Below, one piece after another: positions 53,004-63,406 of a DNA stretch of 64,000 bases; within the stretch, counting starts at the first letter, position 1, and each line of letters begins with the position of its first letter. The notes below the pieces were generated by a model. That model made no database searches. It was not told where the DNA came from and worked only from the letters and a program-made list of their open reading frames with translations. Location: NCBI GenBank assembly GCA_030841105.1, contig JAVEDE010000050.1:1-64000 (forward strand), written 5' to 3'. The DNA comes from Pyrinomonadaceae bacterium. GTDB lineage: Bacteria > Acidobacteriota > Blastocatellia > Pyrinomonadales > Pyrinomonadaceae. The translations under genes and the position numbers were made by a program.

Positions 53004-53900
53004 ATGTTGCAGGAACAGCAGCGGCAGTTATCAAACACCTCCCTTCCCGACATCACGGCGCACGGCGACGCAGCGTGTCCCACTCTCTCGAACGGACGGC
53101 GCGCGCTCGTCGAACTCGACCCCGACCATCCCGGCTTCCGCGACCTTGCATACCGCGCGCGGCGCGACGAGATCGCAGAGATCGCCCTCCACTATGAACC
53201 GGGCGCGCCCGTCCCCGACGCGCCTTATACGGATGAGGAGCATCAACTCTGGCGCACCGTCCGCGACGCGCTCGCGCCGCGACACGAGAGCCACGCCTGC
53301 GCCGAGTACCTGACGTGCGTGCGGCAGATCAACCTCTCGCGCGAGCACATCCCGCAGTTACGCGAGGTCTCGGAAAAGGTGCGCGCGTTCAGCGGCTTCC
53401 GGCTCGAACCCGTCGGCGGTCTGGTCGCGCCGCGCGTCTTTTTGGAGTCGCTGGCAAACGGCGTGTTCCTGTCAACTCAATACATCCGCCACCACTCGAC
53501 GCCGCTCTACACGCCCGAACCGGACGTGGTTCACGAACTGCTCGGCCACGCCGTCCTGCTCGCCAGCGAGCCTGTTGCCGAACTCAACCGCCTCGTCGGC
53601 GAAGCCGTCCGGCGCACGACTTCGGACGAAGCGTTGGAACGCCTCGCGCGCGTCTACTGGTTCACTATCGAGTTCGGCATCGTGCGCGAGGCGGGCGAGG
53701 TCAAAGCCTACGGCGCGGGGCTGGTCTCTTCGGCGGGAGAGTTGGAAGCGATGCGGCGCGCGGAACTGCGCCCGCTGGACTTGGAAGCGGCATCCCGGCA
53801 AGAGTTCGACACCACCGATTACCAGCCGGTGCTCTTTTGCGCCGACTCCTTCGAGAGCATGTTCGAGAACTTGCGCGACTACCTGCTGCGCTGGCCTTAA
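53004..53900 (+). CDS. phhA: Phenylalanine 4-monooxygenase (pterin-dependent)
   Basis: 298 aa from ATG; the track start lies within the terminator. Aromatic amino acid hydroxylase domain: iron ligands H177 and H182 in VHELLGHAVLL and E223 in FTIEFG, plus GFRLEPVGGLVAPRVFL and STQYIRHHSTPLYTPEPD for pterin and substrate. It turns phenylalanine into tyrosine with tetrahydropterin and O2, cytosolic. It is convergent with the LiuC-like gene, stop codons 38 bp apart. Confidence 0.95.
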   Translation: MLQEQQRQLSNTSLPDITAHGDAACPTLSNGRRALVELDPDHPGFRDLAYRARRDEIAEIALHYEPGAPVPDAPYTDEEHQLWRTVRDALAPRHESHACAEYLTCVRQINLSREHIPQLREVSEKVRAFSGFRLEPVGGLVAPRVFLESLANGVFLSTQYIRHHSTPLYTPEPDVVHELLGHAVLLASEPVAELNRLVGEAVRRTTSDEALERLARVYWFTIEFGIVREAGEVKAYGAGLVSSAGELEAMRRAELRPLDLEAASRQEFDTTDYQPVLFCADSFESMFENLRDYLLRWP

Positions 53901-53938
53901 ACGCGAACCGGACGCGGGACATTTGCTTTCGCGGGAGT

Positions 53939-54703
53939 TTACTTTTTGAGGAAGCGCGCGATGCCCTGCTGGCAATCGTCGGTCATGCGTGCGATGGCGT
54001 TGAGGTCTGCGCCGGATTGGAGCGCGGCGTCGAACGTCATGCCGTCCATGTGATAGAGCAGTCGCTTGGTGAGCATCACGGCGGAGCGACTCACGCGCTC
54101 GAAACCGGCGACGTACTTTTCGACTTCCGTCTCAAAACTCTCGTCGTCGAAAACGTGGTTGACGAGACCGTAGGCGGCTGCCTCTTCCGCGCTGATCTCC
54201 GCGCCGCGCGTGATGAGTTCAAAGGCGCGTTTCTCCGAGACGTTGCGGCGCAAAATCGCCATCACCATCGCGGGCACAAAACCGATCTTCACTTCCGGGT
54301 AGCCGAAGCGCGCCGAACGCGTGGCGACGACGAGGTCGCAGGCCGTCGCCAGCCCGCACCCGCCCGCCAGCGCGCGACCGCGCACGGCGGCCACGACGGG
54401 CACGCGCACTCTGCGAATCAACGCGAACAACTCCGCGAGCGATCCGGCGTCTTCGAGGTTCTCCGTGATCGAGCTTTCGGAAATTTTTTGCAGCGCGGAG
54501 AGGTCTGCGCCGGAGCAGAAGTCCGCGCCCGCGCCCGTGACGACGACGACGCGCACGGCGTCGCTCGCGTCGGCGCGACGGAGCGCGTCTTTCAGTGCGG
54601 CGATGAGCGCGTCGTTCAGCGCGTTGCGCTTCTCCGGGCGGTTGAGCGTCAGGAGCGCGACCGCGCCCTCCATCGTGTAGATCAATTGTGATGGCTCGTT
54701 CAT
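53939..54703 (-). CDS. Methylglutaconyl-CoA hydratase-like crotonase (LiuC-like)
   Basis: 254 aa from the ATG at MNEPSQL. Crotonase fold: LNRPEKRNALND, CSGADLSALQ, RGRALAGGCGLATACDLVVA, and FGYPEVKIGFVPAMVMAILRR. The GGCGL...PEVKIGFVPA pattern, with one catalytic Glu kept in PEV, is what I recall for LiuC-type 3-methylglutaconyl-CoA hydratases of leucine breakdown. The biotin carboxylase beta gene at 59437-61101 would give the preceding step. Last of a minus-strand run. Other enoyl-CoA specificity remains possible. Confidence 0.85.
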   Translation of the reverse strand: MNEPSQLIYTMEGAVALLTLNRPEKRNALNDALIAALKDALRRADASDAVRVVVVTGAGADFCSGADLSALQKISESSITENLEDAGSLAELFALIRRVRVPVVAAVRGRALAGGCGLATACDLVVATRSARFGYPEVKIGFVPAMVMAILRRNVSEKRAFELITRGAEISAEEAAAYGLVNHVFDDESFETEVEKYVAGFERVSRSAVMLTKRLLYHMDGMTFDAALQSGADLNAIARMTDDCQQGIARFLKK

Positions 54704-54789
54704 CTTCTTTTCACCCGGCCGACAGCGATGCAATCATACTTTCTCCGGCCGCTTTGAAGCGAGCCACGGTTGAGCACGAACGGGTGCTT

Positions 54790-55710
54790 TTATGATTCGA
54801 GGAAACTGAGTAGCGCGGCATTCACTTCGGCGGGCGACTCTTGCTGCACCCAGTGGTTGCTGTGGGCGAGCCGTAGTTCGCGGTAGGGCGCGTCAACGTG
54901 CTTGCCCACGTCGCGCACGCTCTCCGGCCGGATGGCGAAATCGCGCTCGCCGTAGATGAAGAGGGTGGGGACGCGGATGCGCGCGCTGCCGCCGCCGGAC
55001 TTCGACGCGCCGGGCGAACGCGAGAGATTTGCGAAGACGTTGGCGCGGTAGTAGTTGAGAGCGGCGGTGAGCGCGGTCGTGTTCGTTCGTTCGCTTTTCT
55101 GCCGGAGCGCGTTTTTGTAGACGGCGAGGTCTGTGTCGGTGAACGTGCCGGGGCGCGAGGTCTTTTTGAACATGCGTTCGAGACCGGCGAAGTCGTTCGC
55201 GCTGATCTGCCATTCGGGCAGAAACGGAAGTTGGAAGAAGAGCATGTACCAACTGCTCAAGGCTTGCTTGACGGTCATGTTGGCGAACCAGACGGGCAGC
55301 GGCGGCACTTGCAGCGAGGCCACTTTCCAGACGCGTTCGGGGCGTCGCGCGGCCGTCGCCCACGCCACCGCCGCGCCCCAGTCGTGCCCGACCACGGCCG
55401 CGTCACGCGCGCCGAAATGATCCATCAGGCCGACGACATCGCCGACCAACTTCTCCGTCAGGTAGTCTTCCACGCGCGCGGGCTTGTCGCTCAGGTTGTA
55501 GCCGCGCAGGTCGGGCGCGACGACGTGGAAGCGTTCGCCGAGCGCAGCCAACTGATGCCGCCACGAATACCAGCATTCCGGGAAGCCGTGCAGCAAGAGC
55601 ACCAGACGCTCGCCCCGCCGCCCGCACTCCGCGTAATGAAGGCGCACCTCGCCCACCTGCGCGTAGTCGTGGCGCACGCCGGGGACGTTGCTGTCGGATT
55701 CGCGGGTCAT
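54790..55710 (-). CDS. Epoxide hydrolase-type alpha/beta hydrolase
   Basis: 306 aa. HGFPECWYSWRHQ (oxyanion HGxP motif), nucleophile Asp in GHDWGAAVAW, a cap domain (about 130-215), late acid in TLFIYGERDFAI and catalytic His in HSNHWVQQESP. It opens epoxides to diols through an alkyl-enzyme ester; it could also be a haloalkane dehalogenase-like or C-C hydrolase, but the HGFPE/GHDWG pair favours epoxide hydrolase. A heptamer repeat lies directly upstream, again without a ribosome site. Confidence 0.88.
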   Translation of the reverse strand: MTRESDSNVPGVRHDYAQVGEVRLHYAECGRRGERLVLLLHGFPECWYSWRHQLAALGERFHVVAPDLRGYNLSDKPARVEDYLTEKLVGDVVGLMDHFGARDAAVVGHDWGAAVAWATAARRPERVWKVASLQVPPLPVWFANMTVKQALSSWYMLFFQLPFLPEWQISANDFAGLERMFKKTSRPGTFTDTDLAVYKNALRQKSERTNTTALTAALNYYRANVFANLSRSPGASKSGGGSARIRVPTLFIYGERDFAIRPESVRDVGKHVDAPYRELRLAHSNHWVQQESPAEVNAALLSFLES

Positions 55711-55716
55711 CAGAGA

Positions 55717-55799
55717 AAAGTGACGAGTGACGAGATTAAGACAAGTGATGAATTAAAGACGAGTTTGTAGTTTTAACTCGTCACTTGTCACTTGTCCCT
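55717..55799. repeat. Heptamer inverted repeat, GTGACGA words
   Basis: The left arm AAGTGACGAGTGACGAGATT plus AAGACAAGTGATG faces TTTTAACTCGTCACTTGTCA plus CTTGTCCC. The right arm contains the last codons and the TGA of the AtuA-like ferredoxin-fold gene (GTSDK-stop). Confidence 0.85.
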
Positions 55800-56143
55800 T
55801 CCTTAATTCCGAGCGAGCGGGCTTCTTCGTCGGGCACTTCGATGAACATGCGTAGGAGGGCGGTGGAGAAAGTCTTGCCCTGCGCGTCGGTCATCAGCGA
55901 GAGCGTGCCGCCGCCGCCGAGCGATTCGTGCAACAGGAAGTTGAGCGCGCCGAGGTTCGCCAGCTCGAAGCGTTCAACCTCGCCCCGGCAGATGCCCTCG
56001 AAATGTTCTCTGACGCGCGCCGCGGTCACTTCGCGGACGAGCAGCGGGTAGTAGTCTTCGCGCAGGGCGATGAGGCCGACGTTGGCCGTGTCGCCTTTGT
56101 CGCCTGAGCGCGCGTGCGCGAGCTTGAGCAGTTGAATTTTCAT
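55781..56143 (-). CDS. AtuA-like ferredoxin-fold protein
   Basis: 120 aa, starting MKIQLLKLAHARSGDKGDTANVGL, the signature of the AtuA-like ferredoxin-fold domain, which in longer AtuA proteins forms the C-terminus. Here it is a separate gene, with the Nudix gene between it and the DUF1446/AtuA gene, all on one strand. A role in acyclic terpene or branched-acyl degradation is inferred from the family. The last residues (GTSDK) come from the heptamer repeat. Confidence 0.85.
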   Translation of the reverse strand: MKIQLLKLAHARSGDKGDTANVGLIALREDYYPLLVREVTAARVREHFEGICRGEVERFELANLGALNFLLHESLGGGGTLSLMTDAQGKTFSTALLRMFIEVPDEEARSLGIKEGTSDK

Positions 56144-56146
56144 AAC

Positions 56147-56782
56147 TTAAACGGCGGGCGCGAGTCCCGCTTGGTGTAACGCGAGCCAGTGGAAGCCGAC
56201 CACGACGAGCGCGTGGTTGATCGAGCCGTCGGCGATGAGCCGCGGGACATCGGCGAGCGGGACGAGCCTGACGACGGTGTGCTCCGTGCTTTCGATCACG
56301 GGCTTCTTCCGCAAACTCACGTCGCGCGCGACGAACGTGTGTATCCAGTTGTTGTGAATCGCCGGGTTGGGTCTGACTTTGCCTAAAGAGACGACATCGC
56401 CCGTGGCTGCGTAGCCCGTCTCTTCCAGCATCTCGCGCGCGGCGGCGTCGCGCGGCGACTCGCCCGCGTCCACCATCCCGCCGGGAATTTCGAGCGTCAC
56501 CTCTTCCGAGCCGTGCCGGTACTGCTCGATCATCACCACCTCGTTGTCTGTCGTTAGCGGGATGATGTTGATCCAATCGCTTGATTCGAGGACGAAGAAG
56601 TTGTGCTCGCTGCCACGGTGCGGGCTGACGCTCACGTCGCGCCGCACCTGAAAGACGCGGCAGTCGGCGATGATCTCGGAACTACGACGACGCCACGAAA
56701 GATCGTGCGTATCGTCGTTCACAGAAAGACCGCGCGCCGCAGCGGCGTCGCCGTCGTTCAACTCTTCCGCGTCCCCGCTCAC
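56147..56782 (-). CDS. Nudix hydrolase
   Basis: 211 aa. Nudix box [24 protein letters not shown] (G-x5-E-x7-REU-xE-ExG) at about 114-137, with an ADP-ribose pyrophosphatase-like N-terminal domain ([38 protein letters not shown]). Likely hydrolyses ADP-sugars or CoA/NAD derivatives with Mg2+. Its start overlaps the AtuA stop by 4 bp and it ends 3 bp before the ferredoxin-fold start, so the three are translationally coupled. Confidence 0.92.
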   Translation of the reverse strand: MSGDAEELNDGDAAAARGLSVNDDTHDLSWRRRSSEIIADCRVFQVRRDVSVSPHRGSEHNFFVLESSDWINIIPLTTDNEVVMIEQYRHGSEEVTLEIPGGMVDAGESPRDAAAREMLEETGYAATGDVVSLGKVRPNPAIHNNWIHTFVARDVSLRKKPVIESTEHTVVRLVPLADVPRLIADGSINHALVVVGFHWLALHQAGLAPAV

Positions 56783-58146
56783 GCTTCCGTCACCTCGACG
56801 CGAGCGTTGATCTCAGTCTTCGGAATCAGCGCAGGCCAGTAAGCGACGATCTCTTCGACCTTCGGCCGTCCCCCGGCGAAGCCCGTCACGCCCGGCGGCC
56901 CCGTCAGGATGAGCGGCGCGATCTCTTTCGTGAAGCGTTCGACCGCCGCGCGATCCGCGCCGCGTACGCCGATGCGCAACTGAACTTCGGGCAGATCGGG
57001 CGAAGGCTCTCCCGCGAGCCGCCCGTGCGTCGCGTTCGCGCCGACGTACTCGGTCAGAATTTGATCGAAGCGCAGGCCGAGGCGTTCGAGCCGCGCCCGC
57101 AGGATTTGATCGGCCGCGCGCGCCTTCGCGTAAGCGTCAGGCCACGAATAGACGAGCGTGCCGACGGCCTTGTAGCCCGCCGAGTAACTGATCGAGACTT
57201 TCAAAAACTCCGTCGCCGGATGCCCCTTGATGCCGTGGACGCGCACGCGATTCGTCCCCGCGTCTTCGAGTTGGATCGAGGCGAAGTCGGCCACGCAATC
57301 GGGCGTGATGTACTCGTGCGGGTCGCCCATCTCGTAGACGAGTTGTTCTTTGACGGAAGGGATCGAGACGATGCCGCCCGTCCCTTCGTGCTTCGTGACG
57401 ACGAACGTTCCGTCCGGCGCGGCCTCGACGATGGGAAAGCCGACGTTCGCCAGATCGGGGATTGACTGCCAATCGTACTGGCAGTTGCCGCCCGACGACT
57501 GCGCGCCGCATTCGATGATGTGCCCCGCGATTGTCCCGGCCGAGAGCCTATCCCAGTCGTCTTCGCGCCAGCCGAACTCGTTGATGAGCGGGGCGAGCGT
57601 CAGCCCCGTGTCGGTCGCGCGCCCGGTGATAACGACCTGCGCGCCGCCCTGCAAAGCCTCGACCATCGGCCACGCGCCGAGGTAGACGTTCGCGCTCTGG
57701 ATCGCGTCGCGCACTTTCGAGAGCGGTTCATTCGTGTCCATGTTGCGCAGTTCGATGCCGCGCTCAAGAAACTCGTCGAGCCGTCCCATGATGTCGTCGC
57801 CCGTCACCGTGCCGATACGCAGGCGACCGCCGAGTCCGAGTTCGCGCGCCACGTCGCGGACGGCCTCGGCGCACCCGACGGGGTTCACGCCCCCGGCGTT
57901 GGCCGTGACGCGGATGTTGCGCTCCACGCAGTCGGGCAGAATCTCGCGCATGAGCGGCACGAAGTCGCGCGCGTAACCGGCGCGCGGGTCGCGCGCGCGC
58001 TGCTTCTGCATGATGGACATCGTGACCTCGGCCAGATAGTCGAGCATCAAATAGTCTATCTGCCCGCCTTTGACCTGCCGCACGGGCGCGTCGAGCATGT
58101 CGCCCCAAAAGCCCTGCCCGCTCGCGATGCGAATCTTCTCTTTCAT
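56779..58146 (-). CDS. AtuA-family (DUF1446) acyl-CoA/terpene utilization protein
   Basis: 455 aa. DUF1446/AtuA domain: [71 protein letters not shown]. No membrane segment. AtuA is needed for citronellol/geraniol degradation in Pseudomonas, but homologues near methylcrotonyl-type carboxylases may serve other branched acyl-CoAs. The C-terminal ferredoxin-fold part is split off as the 55781-56143 gene. Two heptamer repeats lie upstream. Confidence 0.9.
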   Translation of the reverse strand: MKEKIRIASGQGFWGDMLDAPVRQVKGGQIDYLMLDYLAEVTMSIMQKQRARDPRAGYARDFVPLMREILPDCVERNIRVTANAGGVNPVGCAEAVRDVARELGLGGRLRIGTVTGDDIMGRLDEFLERGIELRNMDTNEPLSKVRDAIQSANVYLGAWPMVEALQGGAQVVITGRATDTGLTLAPLINEFGWREDDWDRLSAGTIAGHIIECGAQSSGGNCQYDWQSIPDLANVGFPIVEAAPDGTFVVTKHEGTGGIVSIPSVKEQLVYEMGDPHEYITPDCVADFASIQLEDAGTNRVRVHGIKGHPATEFLKVSISYSAGYKAVGTLVYSWPDAYAKARAADQILRARLERLGLRFDQILTEYVGANATHGRLAGEPSPDLPEVQLRIGVRGADRAAVERFTKEIAPLILTGPPGVTGFAGGRPKVEEIVAYWPALIPKTEINARVEVTEA

Positions 58147-58161
58147 CTTTGATCCAAAAAA

Positions 58162-58251
58162 GATTTCAAGTTTCAGATGTCAAACTTCAGATTCAAGGAC
58201 TGAGGTTGTTCTGTCTCGAACTTGAAACCTGACACTTGAAATTTAAAACTT
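58162..58251. repeat. Heptamer inverted repeat, GTTTCAA words
   Basis: The left arm GATTTCAAGTTTCAGATGTC plus AAACTTCAGATTCAA faces CTTGAAACCTGACACTTGAA plus ATTT. It lies 15 bp upstream of the AtuA start codon. Confidence 0.75.
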
Positions 58252-58258
58252 AACTGTG

Positions 58259-58336
58259 CGGCGCAAAGTAAAAAGGTAAAAGTGAAAGCAAGAAGCAGTT
58301 CTCGCTTTTTGCCTTTTACCTTTTCACTCTGCGCCG
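58259..58336. repeat. Inverted repeat, GGTAAAA/GTGAAAG words
   Basis: GCGCAAAGTAAAAAGGTAAA plus AGTGAAAG faces CTTTTTGCCTTTTACCTTTT plus CACTCTGCGC with few mismatches and a short loop. It adjoins the previous repeat; together they fill the gap between the Arg-rich secreted protein and AtuA. Confidence 0.85.
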
Positions 58337-58396
58337 GAGTTTAACTGCGCGGCGCGGCCGACGTTCTTGACGCCGACTCCGCCGCTGCGACAACTA

Positions 58397-59056
58397 CTAC
58401 TGCGAACGCCCGTTGAACTTGAACGAACGCTTCTCGCCGGACACGCTCTGGATGCGCAGGGTGCGCCCCTTGTGCCACGCGCGCGTCGAGACGATGGTGG
58501 CGGGCAGCGTGTCGCCGAAGCGCATCGAGAGAGCGGTGTAGCCCGGCCAACTGCGCGCGCTGAGCGTGCCGCTCGCCGTCGCCGAACCGGCCGTGATCGT
58601 GAACGTGTTGGACGTGAGGGTCAACGTCGCTTCGCCCTCCATGCCGCCCTCCGCGTAACTGACCGTGCCGGTGTACGTGCCGGACAAGTCGGCCACATCG
58701 CCGAACGTGCCCATGCCGGGCGTGCTGCCGCCCTGCTCACCGCCCGCCATGTTCGCGTTCGCGTCGGGCGTGGCCGGCGCGTCGGTCGCCATGTTGGCGT
58801 TCGCGTCGGCGGGCATCTCGACGGGCGTCATGGCGGCGTTGCGGCGCGCGCGGCGGCGTGCGCGACGACGTGCGCGGCGGCGACCGCGACGACCCATGCC
58901 CGTGTTCGCGTTGCCGTTGCTCTGCATCATCGAGTCGCCGGTCGTGCTGCTGTTGCTGTTCTGCGCCGCCGCCGCGGGCAAATCCGCGCCGATGAACACA
59001 GCCGCCACGAACGGGACTAAGAGACAAAGCATTTTGCCTGTGATGTTTCTCTTCAT
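58397..59056 (-). CDS. Secreted Arg-rich protein of unknown function
   Basis: 219 aa from the ATG behind GGAGGGTGAGATCAAC. Signal peptide (about 8-32, ending AAAAQ), then a Ser/Asn/Met-rich linker, a basic stretch GRRGRRRARRRARRRARR (about 57-74), an Ala/Asn/Met linker, and a C-terminal beta-rich domain (about 125-219: LSGTYTGTVSYAEGGMEGEATLTLTS). No family recognised. The basic tract could bind anionic polymers, DNA or lipopolysaccharide outside the cell. Its position between carboxylase and AtuA genes may be incidental. Confidence 0.7.
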   Translation of the reverse strand: MKRNITGKMLCLLVPFVAAVFIGADLPAAAAQNSNSSTTGDSMMQSNGNANTGMGRRGRRRARRRARRRARRNAAMTPVEMPADANANMATDAPATPDANANMAGGEQGGSTPGMGTFGDVADLSGTYTGTVSYAEGGMEGEATLTLTSNTFTITAGSATASGTLSARSWPGYTALSMRFGDTLPATIVSTRAWHKGRTLRIQSVSGEKRSFKFNGRSQ

Positions 59057-59436
59057 GTTGATCTCACCCTCCGTTGGATTATCGCGTCGCACCTCGCTAT
59101 AGGCCGACGGTTAAGCGTTTCCCGAAAGACGCCAGTGCGACCAGAGTCCCCCAAGCGCTCCATTTAATTCCCGCCCCCGGCCGACGCTCGGACATGCGCC
59201 GCCGGAGAGTTTGCCCGCTGACGCCGCACGCTTCGTTAGCGCCGGTCGCTGGCGCATGACGCGCGCTCCAGGGCGTCGCACAAGTCGCCTTCGCGCCATC
59301 CTCCCGCCAGTTCGCGCGCGAGGGGATGAAAGACTGTTCCGTTTAAGCTGCTAACTTTGCCCGTAGTTTCTCACAAGATGAAAACTGTTGCACGAAAAAT
59401 CGTGCGCCGCGCGACGACCGCGCAGAACTCTTTTGT
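59057..59436. other. Intergenic region, no gene supported
   Basis: 380 bp between the carboxylase beta stop and the Arg-rich gene. Small ORFs here lack ribosome sites. The hairpin CACGAAAAATCGTG (59392-59405) lies near the carboxylase end, not followed by a T-run. Confidence 0.45.
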
Positions 59437-61101
<1,665 letters not shown>

Positions 61102-61285
61102 CTTGACACGCGGCCGCGCGAGCGTGCGCCCGGCAACAGGCACAACCCGGCGGCGTTTCTTCGCTGCTTAAATTTTATCGCCAAAGATGCCCCAACATAA
61201 CATATGAGCGCGACGCGAGACAACGCGCCTCTCATGCGACGCGGCGCGTCGGCGGGGCGATGGATGAGGGACAGAATTTTTGTCC

Positions 61286-62635
61286 TTACGGCGTCGCCAT
61301 AACTTTTTTCAACAACGCGCCCATGTCGGCCTTCTGCGGCACGCCTTCGAGGATGCAGACGCGCGCGCCCTGTCTCTCCATGACGACGAGACCGTCGGCC
61401 GCCGTGTTCCAGACGCGGCGAGTCGCGACGGGGACGCTTGCGCGCGTGTCGGCGACGGCGTTTTTGTAACGTCGTTCGGTGCGTTTGACGTAGGCGTCGA
61501 AGAACTCCGCGGCGTCCTGTTCGGTGTCCCAAGCCGTGAGCTGTGCGAGCAAGACCTGTCGCGTCGCGCGGTGTTCGTAGAGCGCGAAGCGGTCGCCGCC
61601 CCAGCCTTCGGCGGCCTTCTGCGACTCTTTCTCCGTGCGCAAAAATTCGTCTAGGATTTGAAAATAGCTCCACTCGCCGTTCACGTCGTAGTCGAGCCGC
61701 GCCCAACCTTTGCCGAGCAGCACGGCAACGTCGGGCAGGTTGATCTTCACGGGCACTTCGCGGGCGAAATACTTTTCCGCGTGCAGGATTTGCTCGGTTG
61801 ACTGCGGCAAACTTTTGTAGGCTTCGGAGACGAGCGGCCAGCCGCCGCGCCGGTAGACCTGCGACGTCCACTCCATGCCCTGCTTGTAGGGAAAGAGGAG
61901 CGAGTCGCGCAGCACGCGCGGCGCGCGCTCGATCTTTTCGGACGCGCTGCCCGACGCGTTCATGGATTTCATCATCGCCGCGACGCGCTTCAGATCGCGC
62001 ATCACGTAGAAGGTCATGACGAGCGTCGCGTCGCCTTCGACGAGGGCGTGCGCGGCGAGTTCGGCGTCGGAGTCGCCCTTCGGCCAATCCTCGAAGCGGC
62101 GCAGGTTGAAGTGCTGGTCTTGGAGGGCGTGCGTCAGTTCGTGCGCGATGACGGGCTGCTGGCCGTCGAGGTCAATCCAGTCGGCGAGGTAAAACTCCTG
62201 CGTCTTCGGGTCGTAGTAGCCCGCCACCTGCTCGGTCAAAAGTTCGATCAGGAAGGAGCGCATCGCGAAGTCGGCGGGGACGAGTCCGAGTTTCTTGAGC
62301 GCGAGTTCGCTCGCGTGCAGTTCGGCGGGCGTCGTCTGCGCGTCGAGGTTGCGCACCAGCATGCGCTCGATCTCGGCGCGCGACTGCGCCCCGCTCTTGA
62401 CCGCGCGGAGCACTTCGAGTTGCCTGATCTCGCCCGTCTCCTTCAAGACTTCGGCGGTCGCCGACGCCACGCTCGCGCTGCGCGGGTTGACGGCCGCAGC
62501 GGGCGGCATCTGCGGCGCGGCGACCTGTGCCGCAGAGCGCGGCGCGCCCGCCGGTGACAGACCCGCCGTGAACACGAACGCGGCAAGCAGGGCGACGCCC
62601 GCTCTCGCCCGGCCGGACTTATTTCTCTTTGACAT
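61286..62635 (-). CDS. Secreted zinc metallopeptidase-like protein
   Basis: 449 aa from the ATG behind AAAGGTTCGAG. Signal peptide (about 9-36). Zinc motif HELTH (H165, E166, H169) in PVIAHELTHALQDQHF, followed about 30 residues later by ALVEGDATLV, with E200 as a likely third ligand. GYYDPKTQEFYL precedes it. This acidobacterial family is generally annotated hypothetical; peptidase activity is inferred from the motif. Extracytoplasmic. Divergent from the thioesterase gene, about 95 bp between starts. Confidence 0.85.
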   Translation of the reverse strand: MSKRNKSGRARAGVALLAAFVFTAGLSPAGAPRSAAQVAAPQMPPAAAVNPRSASVASATAEVLKETGEIRQLEVLRAVKSGAQSRAEIERMLVRNLDAQTTPAELHASELALKKLGLVPADFAMRSFLIELLTEQVAGYYDPKTQEFYLADWIDLDGQQPVIAHELTHALQDQHFNLRRFEDWPKGDSDAELAAHALVEGDATLVMTFYVMRDLKRVAAMMKSMNASGSASEKIERAPRVLRDSLLFPYKQGMEWTSQVYRRGGWPLVSEAYKSLPQSTEQILHAEKYFAREVPVKINLPDVAVLLGKGWARLDYDVNGEWSYFQILDEFLRTEKESQKAAEGWGGDRFALYEHRATRQVLLAQLTAWDTEQDAAEFFDAYVKRTERRYKNAVADTRASVPVATRRVWNTAADGLVVMERQGARVCILEGVPQKADMGALLKKVMATP

Positions 62636-62729
62636 CTCGAACCTTTCGCTTTTATAGTCCGCAGACACGCGGCTCATTTCGGTAGTGTAGATTGTGCTCC
62701 GGCGGAGGGCAATCGGACGGGAGGCTTTT

Positions 62730-63239
62730 ATGATGGCAGAAACTGCTTTGGACGATCCTCTGTTCGACGTGTGGCACGAGACGGACGTGCGCGTGCGCTA
62801 CGCGGAGACGGATAGGATGGGCGTCGTCTATCACGCCAACTACCTTGTCTGGTTTGAAATCGGCCGCACCGAGTTCTGCCGCGCGCGTGGCTTCGCCTAC
62901 CGCGACATGGAAGAAAACTCCGACGCCTTCCTCGTCGTCGCCGAAAGCTACTGCCGCTACAAAGCCCCGGCCTTCTACGACGATGAACTGATCGTGCGCA
63001 CGCACATCACCGAACTTCGCCGCCGCTCCGTCCGCTTCGGTTACGAAATCCTGCGCGCCACGGACGGCCTGATCATCGCCGAAGGCGAGACCGGCCACGT
63101 CGTCACGGACGGCAACGGGCGCGTCAAATCCATGCCCGAACACTATCGCGATCTGCTCTCCGCCGTCCCCGAAGAAGACATCCACGCGTCGCAACTTCCG
63201 CAGCGCATCGAACCCGTCCCAGACAACAGCGCGCCGTGA
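62730..63239 (+). CDS. Hotdog acyl-CoA thioesterase (YbgC/4-hydroxybenzoyl-CoA type)
   Basis: 169 aa from an ATG behind GGGAGGCTTTT; the track start is a GTG. Hotdog fold with the YbgC-type motif YAETDRMGVVYHANYLVWFE (the Asp is catalytic in this family), then LVVAESYCRYKAPAFYDDEL and GETGHVVTDGNGRVKSMPE. Hydrolyses acyl-CoA or aryl-CoA thioesters in the cytosol. The C-terminal 30 residues are an extension. Terminator and a heptamer run follow. Confidence 0.92.
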   Translation: MMAETALDDPLFDVWHETDVRVRYAETDRMGVVYHANYLVWFEIGRTEFCRARGFAYRDMEENSDAFLVVAESYCRYKAPAFYDDELIVRTHITELRRRSVRFGYEILRATDGLIIAEGETGHVVTDGNGRVKSMPEHYRDLLSAVPEEDIHASQLPQRIEPVPDNSAP

Positions 63240-63243
63240 AAAG

Positions 63244-63272
63244 CAGGGATGAAGGATGAGAGATGAGGGATG
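63244..63272. repeat. Unpaired heptamer run, GGATGAA words
   Basis: GGATGAA, GGATGAG, AGATGAG, GGATGAA in tandem right after the thioesterase stop. No complementary arm is present; the adjoining hairpin is unrelated. Same word as 12107-12187. Confidence 0.7.
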
Positions 63273-63312
63273 AAAAAAGCGTGGCCGCTCAAGTTGGGCG
63301 GCCACGCTTTTT
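63273..63312. terminator. Bidirectional terminator between thioesterase and DUF2911 genes
   Basis: AAAAAAGCGTGGCCGC, an 8-12-nt loop, then GCGGCCACGCTTTTTT. A perfect stem with A- and T-runs on either side, between convergent genes. Confidence 0.95.
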
Positions 63313-63406
63313 TGGTTTGTGCGCGTCAGGTTGCTATCTACGCTTGCGCGCATTTGCTTCATTGCCACTTGCGCGCGTTGGCTTCCCTGACGCTTGCAGG
63401 CGTTAC

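Noticed and set aside
53315-54691. 458-aa plus-strand ORF spanning two genes
   Set aside because: Runs in the wrong frame through phhA and antisense through the crotonase gene; both of those have clear motifs.
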